Shown: in pieces, positions 53,504-64,000 of the stretch
How the letters are laid out: each line of letters opens with the position of its first letter
How positions within the stretch are numbered: the stretch's first letter is position 1
Assembly (NCBI GenBank): GCA_963514095.1
Contig: OY741275.1
Location: 27,696,148 to 27,760,147, forward strand
Length of the DNA: 64,000 nucleotides
Reading direction: 5' to 3'
From: Eutrigla gurnardus
Taxonomy: Eukaryota; Chordata; Actinopteri; Perciformes; Triglidae
Program-made: the position numbers and the translations under genes
Notes under the pieces: generated by a model
Seen by the model: only the letters and a program-made list of their open reading frames with translations
Told to the model about the DNA's origin: nothing
Database searches by the model: none

Positions 53504-55549
53504 GTGTGTAGTGTAGATCTGCCAGAACAACGGCAGTTCTAACGGAGAACGTTCTATTGGAGAGCCGATCATTGAGGTGGATTTGTTTGTGACGCTGCGG
53601 AGTGAAACCTGATCGTATCGGGGGGGATAAAGGTCAATAGCAGACCTGATGCATCGTCTGTGATCTGGATGCTTCATCTCCAGAGATGCTGTTTCACTGT
53701 TACTCATCATCAGCATGTTTGAAAAGGGCATCGAGCACAAACACGACTCTCTGTTTCACTGTTCTGCCCTTTCATTTCCTCCTCAATTTAGACGTCTCGG
53801 GCCTGAACGCCGTCACAGCTTCACCTGGGATATTACATTGAATATTAAACGACCGGCTTCAACTTACATTCCAATCCATCGCTACAAATTCTTCATTTTT
53901 ATTTTCTGTTTTTTTGTGAGGGTTCAATGATTTCTTCAGCAGTTCAAACCAGTTTTTGCAGTCTCATCCTCTCCGGTAGTTTCCAACGAGTCAGCGATTT
54001 GATGAAATGAGCTCGGAGAGCCACGTGTTGATCAAACGGCTCCTTCTGCAGTTTCAGTTTCACACATTTAAAAACCGACAGCAATAATGGTTAATATGAA
54101 CGGGACCTGGAACATCACCGGTGTGGAAACTTCACCGTATTCCTGCCGGAGTCGGCCGTAGACGTCCCTGAACTCTTCTGGTTTTATAACAGAGAAAAGA
54201 AGACAGCATTTTCTGACATTTCTTTATGAAAAATGACTTTTGATGATGAACAGATGATGAAAATAGTTGGTGATTATATTTCTGTGGATCTGTAGTTTTC
54301 CTTTCATTTGTGGTCCTTCTGTAAAAAGCTGTCTCCAAACATCATGTTGGTTGTTTAGAGGACAATAACATCTCATTTAATGTGATCAACAAGTGACATA
54401 ATAAGTAGACTGAATACTGACCATTGGATTGGTACAAATATGGAGTTTACCACAGCTGGAAGGGGCTGGAAAAGCATGGAAATGCACCTTGAAAGGCTGG
54501 AAAGTGCTTGAGTTTGACTTGGGAAAAGGTGGAGGAACCCTGTGACTAGCTAACCTCACTAGTTAAGGATTTATCAATTTGATGAAGAATGCTAAAAACA
54601 CTACGTACAAATACAAACGGTAAATACAATGGAAAATGAGAGACGTTCAGATGTTTGTTAGAGTTGCTTCAGATTCAGTTTAAGTTCAGAGCCACAATAA
54701 GAAAACAATGAATCAGATGAGTCCTCTGTGAGTCCACGTGGATTTGTTCAGAGTCCTGCCGGTCTGAACCTCTCCCAGAACTGGAAGTCCTCTCACACTA
54801 TTCTTGGCGGAGTAAAAACAGAGGAGACTCATCTGGTTTTAGTCAGAGGGATTCCTGTTACACTTTTCTACCACAGGACTGAGAAAGACCAGCTCCAGGA
54901 AATTAGTCTGATCCAGGTCTGAGAGGCTCGCAGTGATGAGCGGCGGCTCGTGGAGAAGCCACATCAAAGCTCTCGAGTTCACAAAGGGGGGTCGAGGTTT
55001 GAAGGGTAGGATAGGGGACGAGGTCTCTTGGGGAGATCCAGAACCCCTGTGCACATAGGGTCCAGATGATGGGGGGCATTAGCTCAGGAGGTAGAGCGGG
55101 TTGGCTGGCAACCGCAAGATTGCTGGTTCGATCCCCGGCTCCTCCTAGCTGAGTGCCTGGTGTCCCTGAGCAAGACCCTAATTGGTCCTGACGAGCTGGC
55201 TGTCGCCCTGCGTGGTTGACTCCGTCGTCGGTGTGTGAATGTGTGTATATAAATATAAATGAGGACCATTTACCATCAGAAGGATCGGAGCTTAGGAAGT
55301 ACAGGACTACAGGATAGCCCACAGGGGAAGACCTGGTCCTGGTGTTCCATGACATCATCTGAACACTTCGGCTGAGAAAGACCTCTATCTCACAGCTCCT
55401 CCACAGTCCAAATATGGTCACTTCCTTCACAAATCTAGTCGAGTCTGTCTGAACCTCCAAGGTGGCTCCATGTGGTCCTCTTCAGGGTTGCTGAGGAGAC
55501 ACAGTCTCTGGTTCTGGTTCTTTCCATTAACACCACATTTCCTCCTCAG
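53504..55549. other. gtdc1 intron 2, remainder
   Basis: Mostly unique DNA. It includes a piece resembling a fish repeat end (54465-54545; GGAAATGCACCTTGAAAGG ... TGGAGGAACCCTG) and a tRNA-headed SINE (55072-55275). No other gene seen. Confidence 0.7.
55072..55275 (+). mobile_element. tRNA-derived SINE
   Basis: The head reads GGGGGCATTAGCTCAGGAGG, then TAGAGCGGGTTGGC, and GCTGGTTCGATCCCCGGCTC. A-box TAGCTCAGGAGG is at 55080-55091 and B-box GGTTCGATCC at 55125-55134. The body has GTGTCCCTGAGCAAGACCCT, typical of fish SINEs, and an AT-rich tail follows (TATAAATATAAATGAGGACC). It is not a functional tRNA: the acceptor stem does not pair and the sequence runs on into the SINE body. Confidence 0.75.
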
Positions 55550-55717
55550 AGTCCTGTTCAGCAGCTCGGTCCTGAACCTGTGTGAGCTGGTGGCTCTCAG
55601 ACCCGATCTGGCTCGCCTGAAGAAGGTCCTGTACTTCCACGAGAACCAGCTGGTTTATCCGGTCCGCAAAGTTCAGGAGAGGGACTTCCAGTACGGATAC
55701 AACCAGGTCCTTTCATG
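55550..55717 (+). CDS. gtdc1: gtdc1 coding exon 3
   Basis: Encodes VLFSSSVLNLCELVALRPDL, then ARLKKVLYFHENQLVYPVRK and VQERDFQYGYNQVLS. The strongly conserved block YFHENQL-x-YP and ERDFQYGYNQ matches human ILYFHENQLIYPVKKCQERDFQYGYNQILS. It is part of the N-terminal nucleotide-fold domain. Acceptor CCTCAG|AG, donor CATG|GTACGC, phase 2 on both sides. Confidence 0.94.
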
Positions 55718-56584
55718 GTACGCAATATTCCTGATGAAGTAAAAAACAGCTGCATTCATTCATGAGCATAATAACATGTTTTATTATCAGTTTATGATGA
55801 TTTCTAATGAATGATCCTAATAATGTAAAATCTGACACATTCCAGTCAGTAACAAAGTGATTTCTTCAGCGTGGATTCAATGTTTTCTACTTTTTGTCTG
55901 AATTAAACCTCCTAAATAAGGAAATCTCACTGACATAAATGTTATATATGTGATGTTACAAGTTTATTACACAAACAAATGTAACTATGAAATCAAAGCT
56001 TGAGTGTGAGAGTAATGGTGAGATTGATTGGTGTTTTAATGAGTGATGCGGATCACACGGAGGTCCTGCGTTGGTTCAGTCCAACACTTTGTCTTCATGA
56101 GGCTGAACGAGTGTGAGTGGAAGTGAAGTGGGCCTCGTCCTCATTAATCAGATGTCCAGCCTAACGAGCTCAAGACTGATGGTTGTTGATCTGCAGGGCA
56201 GCACGTCGATAGTCTCCGTCTCTAACCTCGTTACTGCACCATTAAATACAGCTGATCATTAGGACGCTCTGATTGGCTCAAAGACTCGTCACTCCTCTCA
56301 GGTACAATCCGACAGTCCGCCTCCAAGTCTTTATACAGAACCAGAGACCAGGTCTACACCAGGGGGGTCTTCAACGACCGACCCGCCTAAAACTCTTTAT
56401 ACTCAAAACAAGCAGCGGAGGATTCAGCCAATCAGCTCCAAGTCGTCATATAAGAAACGTCGTACAATCTGGACCAAAATAAAATAAAACCATCAGGCTA
56501 GCTACTAGATCCTTTGCATGTACTACTAGCTAACCTGTTGCTACATGAGCTAACTGGTCTGATGTGGTCTTCCTGTGTCGGCAG
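55718..56584. other. gtdc1 intron 3
   Basis: Unique AT-rich intron. No gene or clear repeat seen. Confidence 0.8.
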
Positions 56585-56758
56585 CCTGGTGGCAGACGTG
56601 GTGGTGTTTAACTCCGTCTACAACATGGACTCCTTTTTGTCCTCCATCTCCTCCTTCATGAAGAAGATCCCGGACCACCGACCCAGAGACCTGGACCTGC
56701 TGATCCGGCCCAAGTGCGTGGTCCTGTACTACCCAGTCCAGTTCCCTGATGTCAGCAG
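56585..56758 (+). CDS. gtdc1: gtdc1 coding exon 4
   Basis: Encodes LVADVVVFNSVYNMDSFLSS, ISSFMKKIPDHRPRDLDLLI and RPKCVVLYYPVQFPDVSR. It matches human LVADVVVFNSVFNMESFLTS and the IPDHRPKDLESIIRPKC block. The Asp/Val-rich strand and the VFNS motif belong to the N-terminal Rossmann domain. Acceptor CGGCAG|CC, donor AGCAG|GTCAGT, phase 2 on both sides. Confidence 0.94.
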
Positions 56759-57747
56759 GTCAGTGACGTCATGAAGGTGAAGGAACCAATGAATGTCTGA
56801 TCCAAGATGAATCAATATGTTGAGAGTTTTGAAGTTATGTAGGTTCAGTTTTGTTCCCGTTAAAATGAGGAGACACGGTGAGCGATCAATACAACCTTCC
56901 ATTAGTCTGATCACTTATGGGCTGTCAGATCTGACCTGAGGTCTGTGGCGGATCACAGGATTCTTACTGAGCAGGAAAAAACAAACTTCAGATGTGTCTT
57001 CAAAGGAGTTCCTGTGTTTTTATCTCTTCTTCTATTGATTATTGATCACTGAATGTTTCAACAGAGAACACAATGAACTTGCAGATCTGATCACTTTGTC
57101 ATTTCTTTATTTACAAGAAACATGAACGTTACACAGTCGAGGAGGGATATTAGTATGAGATAAATATAAGAATGGTAAGGTAACGCATTTTCTTCTACAC
57201 TAGAAACTATGAATCAATACTGAAACCAATCAATTGATAAATACAGCTGATCAATACTTTCATGGAGCAGAGCTTCTGGTCTGTTTAAACTGGAATAAAA
57301 GTGATTGATCTTATAATAAATGATAAATAATGATGATGATCATTGATACGGTATGAATATGGACCAGTAAATGTATTGATTATAGATTGGACTCTGTGTT
57401 TCAGATCAGCTGAGTTTCATGTTTGTTCAGATCAACGTTAGAAAGTCGGTCTACCAGGGGTCACTGGGGTTTTACTGGGGACCCCCATCACGGTCCAGGT
57501 CCAGATCTGGATGACGGTGATCTCTGTGATGAGATAAAAGCTGTCACATGATCATCACATAAACTTTATGGACAACATGCTTCAGTTTTCACTTTCAATC
57601 ACCGGCTGAAGTTATCAATAATACAATTAATGAGATTTAATTGAATTCATACAGAGATTTTAAATGATCGCCACATTACACTTAAATAAGTGTACAGATC
57701 CATGTCACTCTACTCTATGTATCTATACAATCTATCGCACGTATGTA

Positions 57748-57749
<2 letters not shown>

Positions 57750-57793
<44 letters not shown>
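57750..57793. repeat. (TA)n microsatellite
   Basis: TA run of about 44 bp. Confidence 0.95.
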
Positions 57794-57801
<8 letters not shown>

Positions 57802-57819
57802 CTCCATCTTCCAGTCGTG

Positions 57820-57980
57820 TGGAGGCCGAGGCGTCTTGTTGTCCCCTCCAGTGTCTCTGGGCTCATTTTCAGATGCTAATGTGTTTGATCCAAAGCAAAC
57901 TCACAGAGTGTAAGTAAGTGATGATATGCATGGCCGACAATCCCTCCACACGCCCGCGGTCCTCAGGCCGGCTCTTTGAA
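57820..57980. promoter_or_regulatory. Candidate conserved noncoding element in gtdc1 intron 4
   Basis: Unique block with CAGATGCTAATGTGTTTGAT, then CCAAAGCAAACTCACAGAG and GATATGCATGGCC (an octamer-like ATGCTAAT and ATGCAT). No repeat or ORF. An inference from motif texture only. Confidence 0.25.
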
Positions 57981-60589
57981 AGTCGAAGACGCTCCCAGAA
58001 ACAGGCGGGGGAGGGGGGAGGGGTATTAATGTGTTCACATCAACCGGCCCAGAGGGGCGACACTGAACCAAAACAAGCGTCTTCTTTTTCAGTTCCCTTC
58101 TCCTTGCAGCACAAACACCCAGTAATCTGGGCTCAGAGCTGCGACTGATGATCGTTTTCATTATTGATCAATGTGCCGATCCTTTCCTCCATCAATCATT
58201 GACTGTAAGACAGCAGACGGTCACACCAGAACAAGACAGGAACCGGGAAAACCAGAGTGTTTAGTCCTCAGATGTGTTCCAGCCGTCAACTGCAAACATG
58301 ATACAAACAATCAAACATGCATAAAATCAGAGAATCTAATTAAGTTTCAGCTCTAACGAGCTCTGATAATGTTCAGATGTTGGCTGCTTTAAACTCTAAT
58401 GAAGTAACACATTAAAACTGGTGGTTAACTATTGGACACATTGAAACTGGTTTCTAACACCTACGACGTTTAAACGTTTTCAGCTGGGATTCCCACCGGG
58501 TTCCCTCTTTAAACTCGGGCCGGACTCGAACCCAGTTCCCCGGTGAACTGGTCCTGTAAGGCCACATTGATGTGGATTCATGGAGCAGAACGAAGTCCGT
58601 CCTCCCAAAAGAAGACAACAACGCCAAGCCGTGTCTTTTGTGGAGGGAGTTTGGTGTGTGAATGCTCCGAGGACCCTTTGTGGTCTATGTTTGTGGTTTC
58701 CATCTATCAATCGGCCTTTGAGTGCCGGACTTTTGTAATTTAATAGTGATTGACCTGAGCCAGCAGAAACCTGCGGCGCGACACAAAGACATCACATCCA
58801 TCACCGCCGAACGCCGGGATGCTGACTTGTCTCCCAGTCAAACCAGATCAATGTGGACGCCACGTGACCAGCAGGTGTCTGCCTCTTTTCTTCTTCTTTG
58901 CTCAGGCCCGTTTGTTTTGGGTCTTTGTGCAGCTGTCGGCGGGGGGGGTCTGCTGGTCCTCAGGTGCTGCAGACCAGGATCTGATTCATCCCCATCAAGG
59001 TTTTGTTGCAGTTGTTTGTTGGTCTCTGAGAATGACCGATGGCTGCAGACTCTGTTTTCTTTATTTACAACCTGGTACAGGTCTTCATGGGTCCAGTCTG
59101 TGTCTGGAATCTGATCTAGGACCTTAGACCGGGTGGCCTATTTGGGTTGAAAAGGTTCTGTTGCAACATGTCCTGGTCCTGATCTGTTAAGAAAGACGTA
59201 GTCTTGTACTATGTGTCCTCAGGCCCTTTATTCTGGTCTTTCCCCGGGTCTTCCTCGCACAAGTCCAGGTTGTCTTTGGCTCCCTTTCAGACTGGATATA
59301 TGAATCTGAATCCCGTTCAGCTTTCAGTCAGGTTCAGGTAAGAACAACTTTTTTTCACTTTCTTTTAGGGAATCTGGCCTTGGGGACCTCTTTGGTTTGG
59401 GTCTGGTTTTTCTCAGGTTCAATTTGAGGCCAGGTTTGACTGTTTTTGGGTTCCTTTGTTCGAGCCCATCTCAGATCCAACAACTTGGTTGAGGTTGTCA
59501 CAGATCCACTTGGTTCCGAGTAACTGAGGTCCAAGTGTGTCCTGGTCCTGGTAGGGATCACTTTTATCACAGCAGGTCTATGAAGTTAAATCACAAAGCC
59601 ATGAATTTTGGAACTTGTTTTCTCAAGTCCCTTTTGTATCGGGTCTTATGATCATGGGTCTATGTTGGACCAGGTCTCGGTTTGCTCTGGTCTATTTGGG
59701 ACCAGCTCCATGATGAACCAGGTCTTCAAATCCTTCAAACAGACATATGGAGCCAATTATGGTTGATTCTGGCACACGAGACACCACCAAACACCCGCAC
59801 ACACCCCCTTCCCACCTCTAGGTCCTCCAGCCAACACCATGGGCCTAGACCCCAGAATCCCACCCGCTGTAGTCCTCAGTAGTGACGGGAAGTCTCAGGT
59901 AGACGGTTTAGTACCACCTAAGATGACTGTGATTGGTTTAAACTGGCCAGAGGTCTTTTTTCTCCTGTAGCACAACGAGCCAGACCTTTCTCTGTCTCTG
60001 AGAGACTGCTGCTGATTGGTCAGAGACCAATAGCCCGCAGCCAATTAGAGAGCAGTCAGTGTGATGACTGTGTGTCCCATCTGAACCTGCACATGAAACC
60101 AGCAGGTTTTCGTTGTTTTGTTTGTGGGTTTTACAGATTTACAGCAGATGCTTCTTCCTCTCTGGTCTGAAAATAATCCTGTGGCTCCTGATGTCACAGC
60201 TTTGCCTCCATCTGAGCGTTACATCATTACATGAACAACAGCAGAAGACCGGTGGCTCTCCTCAGGTCACGTGACCATCAGTGGACTCGTGGCAGCGATC
60301 ACTCTTGACTTCTCGTCTCATAAAGGGTCTAATGTGGATCTTAATGTGCTGTAATGACCTGCTGGACTGACCCCCCCCCCCCCCCAGATCCAGATCCAGA
60401 TCCAGATCCACAGCTGAGATGGCCTTAAAGTGACGGGAACCTCCAAGCTGTGAGACCTTCAGTGTGACCCGGCTGATGCTAGGTCGATGTGAGACCTCAG
60501 GGCTCAGAGCCGGATCACTTCCTGGAGAGGACGCATGACTATGGCCTGATATGTCTCCATCCATTAAAAACAAACCAATCAGGAGGGGG

Positions 60590-61500
60590 GGGGCTGGCGA
60601 GGAGGAGGGGGGAACTGGTGAGGAGGAGAGGGAACCGGCACTGAGGAGAAAAAACGCCAAGGAGGAGGGAGGAACCGGCACTGAGGAGAGAAACCGGCAA
60701 GGAGGAGGGAGGAACCGGCACTGAGGAGAGAAACCGGCAAGGAGGGGGGAGGAACCGGCACTGAGGAGAGAAACCGGCAAGGAGGGGGGAGGAACCGGCA
60801 CTGAGGAGAGAAACCGGCAAGGAGGGGGGAGGAACCGGCACTGAGGAGAGAAACCGGCAAGGAGGGGGGAGGAACCGGCACTGAGGAGAGAAACCGGCAA
60901 GGAGGGGGGAGGAACCGGCACTGAGGGGAGGAACCGGCACTGAGGAGAGAAACCGGCAAGGAGGGGGGAGGAACCGGCACTGAGGAGAGAAACCGGCAAG
61001 GAGGGGGGAGGAACCGGCACTGAGGAGAGAAACCGGCAAGGAGGGGGGAGGAACCGGCACTGAGGAGAGAAACCGGCAAGGAGGGGGGAGGAACCGGCAC
61101 TGAGGAGAGAAACCGGCAAGGAGGGGGGAGGAACCGGCACTGAGGGGAGGAACCGGCAAGGAGGGGGGAGGAACCGGCACTGAGGAGAGAAACCGGCAAG
61201 GAGGGGGGAGGAACCGGCACTGAGGAGAGAAACCGGCAAGGAGGGGGGAGGAACCGGCACTGAGGAGAGAAACCGGCAAGGAGGGGGGAGGAACCGGCAC
61301 TGAGGGGAGAAACCGGCAAGGAGGGGGGAGGAACCGGCACTGAGGGGAGAAACCGGCAAGGAGGGGGGAGGAACCGGCACTGAGGAGAGAAACCAGCAAG
61401 GAGGGGGGGAGGAACCGGCACTGAGGAGAGGAACCGGCACTGAGGAGGGGAGAACCGGTGAGGGGGGAGGGAACCGGCGAGGAGGAGGGGGGAGGGGGGG
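60590..61500. repeat. 40-bp minisatellite (GAACCGGCACTGAGGAGAGA + AACCGGCAAGGAGGGGGGAG)
   Basis: About twenty near-identical units. Each is an internal dimer of two 20-bp halves sharing AACCGGCA. In minus-strand frames it produces Pro/Leu/Ser-rich products of 317-392 residues; these are artefacts, although each frame has a start and a stop. It ends about 57 bp before the acceptor of gtdc1 exon 5. Confidence 0.96.
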
Positions 61501-61557
61501 AATGGTTGCACCTGCTGGAAGCTGGCATTCACTAAACTTTGTTCTTGTGGTTTTCAG

Positions 61558-61605
61558 GCTGCATCCGCCTGCAGGGACTTCTGAGGATCCCCCTCAGAGT
61601 CACCG
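61558..61605 (+). CDS. gtdc1: gtdc1 coding exon 5 (variable linker)
   Basis: A 48-nt exon encoding LHPPAGTSEDPPQSH in the phase set by its neighbours (phase 2 in and out). The linker is poorly conserved between human and fish, so support comes from a good acceptor (TTTTCAG|GC), a perfect donor (CCG|GTAAGA) and phase continuity. Low complexity and lack of homology make it the least certain of the later exons. Confidence 0.6.
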
Positions 61606-61955
61606 GTAAGAAGTGTCATCCCTGCAGCGCCTCCTACAGGCTGTGAACATCACTGCAGCCATGTTAGCTTCTCTTTAACACTGACGTCCGTTCTCATTGT
61701 GATTATTGATTATGACACCAAAGGAGGCACTCATCACTTGTTTGTAACAGTTTTGTCTTTTGTTATCAGAGCTGAGAAAAGACGTCATTCTGAGTTTATA
61801 AAAATATCACACGATTAGAAAATAAATCTGTCATTACAGCATTTAAAGTCTTTTGTCTATTATGGGATGTATATTCTCGAACTGTGATGTGTATTTGCAG
61901 CCGTTGGCGGATGCTGTTCAATGTGTTTGATTGGATTTGTAATAACACCTGACAG
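61606..61955. other. gtdc1 intron 5
   Basis: Short unique intron, with nothing else seen. Confidence 0.7.
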
Positions 61956-62099
61956 GTGTGACGAGTCTGCATCATCTGGGGACCAGCAGCAAGATCCACC
62001 CAAGTCCAGTTGTGAGCCCAGGACGGACCAGAGAGCGGTGAGTGAAGAGGACCCCGAAGACCAGATGAGACCTCTTCACATTGTTTGGCCTCACAGGTG
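61956..62099 (+). CDS. gtdc1: gtdc1 coding exon 6 (last in window)
   Basis: Encodes CDESASSGDQQQDPPKSSCE, PRTDQRAVSEEDPEDQMRPL and HIVWPHRW. The end RPLHIVWPHRW matches human RLLHIVWPHRW exactly over the conserved part, which opens the C-terminal GT4-type transferase domain. Acceptor GACAG|GT, donor AGGTG|GTGAGT, phase 2 on both sides. The next exon (human EHDKDPESFF...) was not found before 64000, so the gene is cut by the window edge. Together the six exons give 245 codons of roughly 450. Confidence 0.9.
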
Positions 62100-62804
62100 G
62101 TGAGTTATTATAACATTGAAGTTGATCATCGTTTTATAGTAATATTATGAAGCAAATCATAATTTAATTACATCATTATTATTGAGGAAAGTTAAAGAGT
62201 CGTATAATGACATGAAATAATGTAGTAATTCACCAGAAAATCCCAGCATGTTGAATCGTATCAGTAATCTAGTCTGAAGTTTATTCTAAACCGTTTAAAT
62301 GTCTTTTATTGTGAAGTCACCTTCATCAGTGTGACGTGCGAAGCTTCAGATGATCATGTCCAAAATGGGATTAGTGGCCTTGCAGCGGTGTGTTTGTGTT
62401 TTTCTTCCTCGTTGGTATCGGTAACGGCAGCAGCCGTCATGTAATCTGCTCTGAACTGAGAAAAACACAGATGGATTATTGCTTTTATTCTGTCAGAAAT
62501 GAGGATTTCCACAGAGATGTTCTGTTAATCTGTGATTGAAGCTTCTTGTCTGGTTTGTGTTTTTAATCTGTGTGTGGCCTGGATCCTCAGATTACAGCTC
62601 GTCTTATTGCTGCTGGGGGGGGGGGGGGTGAACATCTGTTTCAGGTGAAGCTGCTGCAGCACCGGGGGGTGGGGGGGTTAAATCTGTGATCAGGACATGT
62701 GATCCCGATGTCCTGCTGCTCTGGACCACAAACAGTCTCTGTGATGTCACTGGTGTTTATGTGGACGTCTAGTATCATCTCATTAGGAACTATTATAAAT
62801 ATTG

Positions 62805-62837
62805 TTATTATTATTACTAATATTATTATTATTATTT

Positions 62838-62868
<31 letters not shown>

Positions 62869-62940
62869 TGTTATTGTTACTATTGTTTTTGTTATTATCA
62901 TTACCAATATTATTATTACCATTATTATTACTATAGTGTA
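62805..62940. repeat. (TTA)n microsatellite with TTG variants
   Basis: Trinucleotide run of TTA, TTG and TTT steps. Ile- and Asn-rich frames over it are artefacts. Confidence 0.93.
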
Positions 62941-63164
62941 CTACACAAAGATATTTTCCCACATTCATATATATTTTTACAGTAAAGCTGATTTTCTTCT
63001 ATAAAGATATTTAAAGTAAATTGTATTTCATGTAGACATATCACATCACAGCGTGTACAATGTTTTATATTGAACGTTTTACGGAAAAGTATTAATTTGT
63101 TTTCTCAAGTGAATTGTATTCTATATTATTTTGAGAGTTACGTGTATTTCATATCAAATATAAC

Positions 63165-63320
63165 AATAACTGACGGTAAAGTGTATTTTATTATAATAAT
63201 AATTTTTATTGACAGTAAAGTGTATTTTATAATAATATTAATTATTATTGACAGTAAAGTGTATTTTATAATATACAGTAAAGTTAATTTTATTTTAATT
63301 GACAGTAACTTGTATTTTAA
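63165..63320. repeat. About 40-bp tandem repeat (GACAGTAAAGTGTATTTTATAATAAT)
   Basis: Four to five diverged units, each with TTGACAGTAAAGTGTATTTTA. Confidence 0.85.
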
Positions 63321-63799
63321 TAATATTTGGTTTTTCAGAAGCACCTCTTTGGTTCAACATGAAGCAGAATATTTAATGAGTCATCTGTAAATGAGACCAT
63401 CACTTTTTCTTCGGCTGCTGTTGCATATTAATGAGCCCTGCTCTCCACTGAGCATGCTCAGTCCACTCCACCTCATCCCTTCAGTTCTCATGGAAGGGGA
63501 TCGTATAATAAATCTAACATCTATTCTTAGTCTGATGAAAATGAAGTTAATATCCATACACACCTGGAGACCAACGTTCACGTGTTTCTGACATTCAATG
63601 ACGTGAAACGTTTATTAGGAACAGCCCGTTAAAGGAAAGTGTGTTATGATTTTTCATATTCTTTTTCATATGGAACTTGTTTTATTTCACATTGATGAGC
63701 TGATTAATGTTAAAATCATGAGCTCCAGTTCTCCGTGAATGTTGTGATGAACTCGTGGAGGATGTTCTTTAGATTCTGTTATGAACGCTTTCCTGCCAC

Positions 63800-64000
63800 G
63801 TTAATTAACAGGAGGGTGAGGAGGCTGAGCAGAGGGGCTGATGGGAGTTATCTCTGCCTTTGTCCTCTCCTGTATCGCGGGGAATAGCGGCATCGCTCGC
63901 TCACAGAAGGAGTTAAAAAGGTTTTGTGGAAATGAGGGAATTATCTCTGAGTCCGGAGGGAGACGACGAGCTGAGAGCTGCAAATGAGAAGAAATAATCT
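63800..64000. promoter_or_regulatory. Candidate conserved noncoding element at the right edge
   Basis: Unique block with GTTAATTAACAGG (paired TAAT cores), GGGAGTTATCTCTGCCTTTG, GAAATGAGGGAATTATCTCT (two TTATCTCT GATA-type sites about 90 bp apart) and no ORF or repeat. An enhancer is inferred from motif texture only, and the block may run past the window. Confidence 0.3.

Larger units (their letters stand above)
56759..61557. other. gtdc1 intron 4 (4.8 kb), possibly hiding an unrecognised exon
   Basis: Human GTDC1 has about 105 residues between PDVSR and LLHIVWPHRW; the exons found here supply about half. An additional phase-2 exon of the variable linker could lie in this interval but was not identified. 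It contains a (TA)n run (57750-57793), a candidate regulatory block (57820-57980), a poly(C) run (60371-60387) and a 40-bp minisatellite (60590-61500). Confidence 0.6.
62100..64000. other. gtdc1 intron 6 (partial)
   Basis: Contains a poly(G) run (62616-62628), a (TTA)n microsatellite (62805-62940), a GACAGTAAAGTGTATTTTAT tandem repeat (63165-63320) and low-repeat blocks at 62335-62480 and 63380-64000. No further exon recognised. Confidence 0.7.

Noticed and set aside
55077..55140. tRNA gene
   Set aside because: A- and B-boxes are present, but the ends do not form an acceptor stem and the sequence continues into a SINE body.
58000..60540. A missing gtdc1 linker exon corresponding to human FMPKHKTTHLKK
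   Set aside because: I looked for a phase-2 exon with such residues and found no convincing match with both splice signals. It is left as an open possibility in the intron 4 entry.
60262..61532. Three overlapping minus-strand frames of 317-392 residues rich in Pro, Leu and Ser
   Set aside because: All come from the 40-bp minisatellite in different frames, each with the same periodic peptide. No evidence favours one.

Overview
The window is vertebrate, almost certainly teleost, genomic DNA. It has short coding exons with GT-AG junctions, long introns crowded with microsatellites and minisatellites, tRNA-headed SINEs of the kind common in spiny-rayed fish, hAT-type DNA transposons and small LINE relics. 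Both genes lie on the + strand. No bacterial, viral or organellar genes are seen.

Gene 1 (about 1530-43010) is zeb2 (SIP1/ZFHX1B), a two-handed zinc-finger/homeodomain-like repressor. Nine coding exons join in consistent phase into a 1188-residue protein (3645-3717, 28395-28691, 29365-29430, 30135-30329, 30440-30654, 32720-32828, 33463-35312, 36082-36262, 39664-40244). A CpG-rich promoter and probable noncoding first exon lie at about 1500-2420. A roughly 2.8-kb 3'UTR runs to a polyadenylation signal near 42984 and carries several miR-200-family seed matches, interrupted by an 850-bp minisatellite. Whether this is the zeb2a or zeb2b duplicate cannot be settled from sequence alone.

Gene 2 (about 45200 to beyond the right edge) is gtdc1, also called qtman, the glycosyltransferase that mannosylates queuosine in tRNA. 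Six coding exons are visible, the first a 12-nt micro-exon at a GC-rich promoter; together they give about the N-terminal 245 residues. The C-terminal catalytic half lies outside the window. The ZEB2-GTDC1 order and orientation match the mammalian locus, so synteny supports both calls.

Between and inside the genes: zeb2 intron 1 (24.7 kb) is packed with independent minisatellites, a complete 940-bp non-autonomous hAT element with a perfect 8-bp target duplication (22899-23838), and a tiny poly(A)-tailed retro-insert. The zeb2-gtdc1 intergenic gap holds a second hAT-like element with a near-perfect 8-bp duplication (43131-44115) and a third terminal-inverted-repeat element abutting the gtdc1 promoter. 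Intron 1 of gtdc1 holds a 24-copy 73-bp minisatellite and a 2.2-kb element built as a long inverted repeat with a small unrecognised ORF at its centre. Several low-repeat stretches are offered as candidate conserved enhancers of the zeb2 regulatory domain.

The most interesting observations are: (i) a diverged copy of the miR-200-bearing zeb2 3'UTR segment inside the last zeb2 intron, in which the visible miR-200 seeds are lost; (ii) the zeb2 stop codon lying inside a minisatellite unit; (iii) the long inverted-repeat element; and (iv) transposon-associated duplication of a GC-box module at the gtdc1 promoter. I did not find a convincing new multi-gene system.
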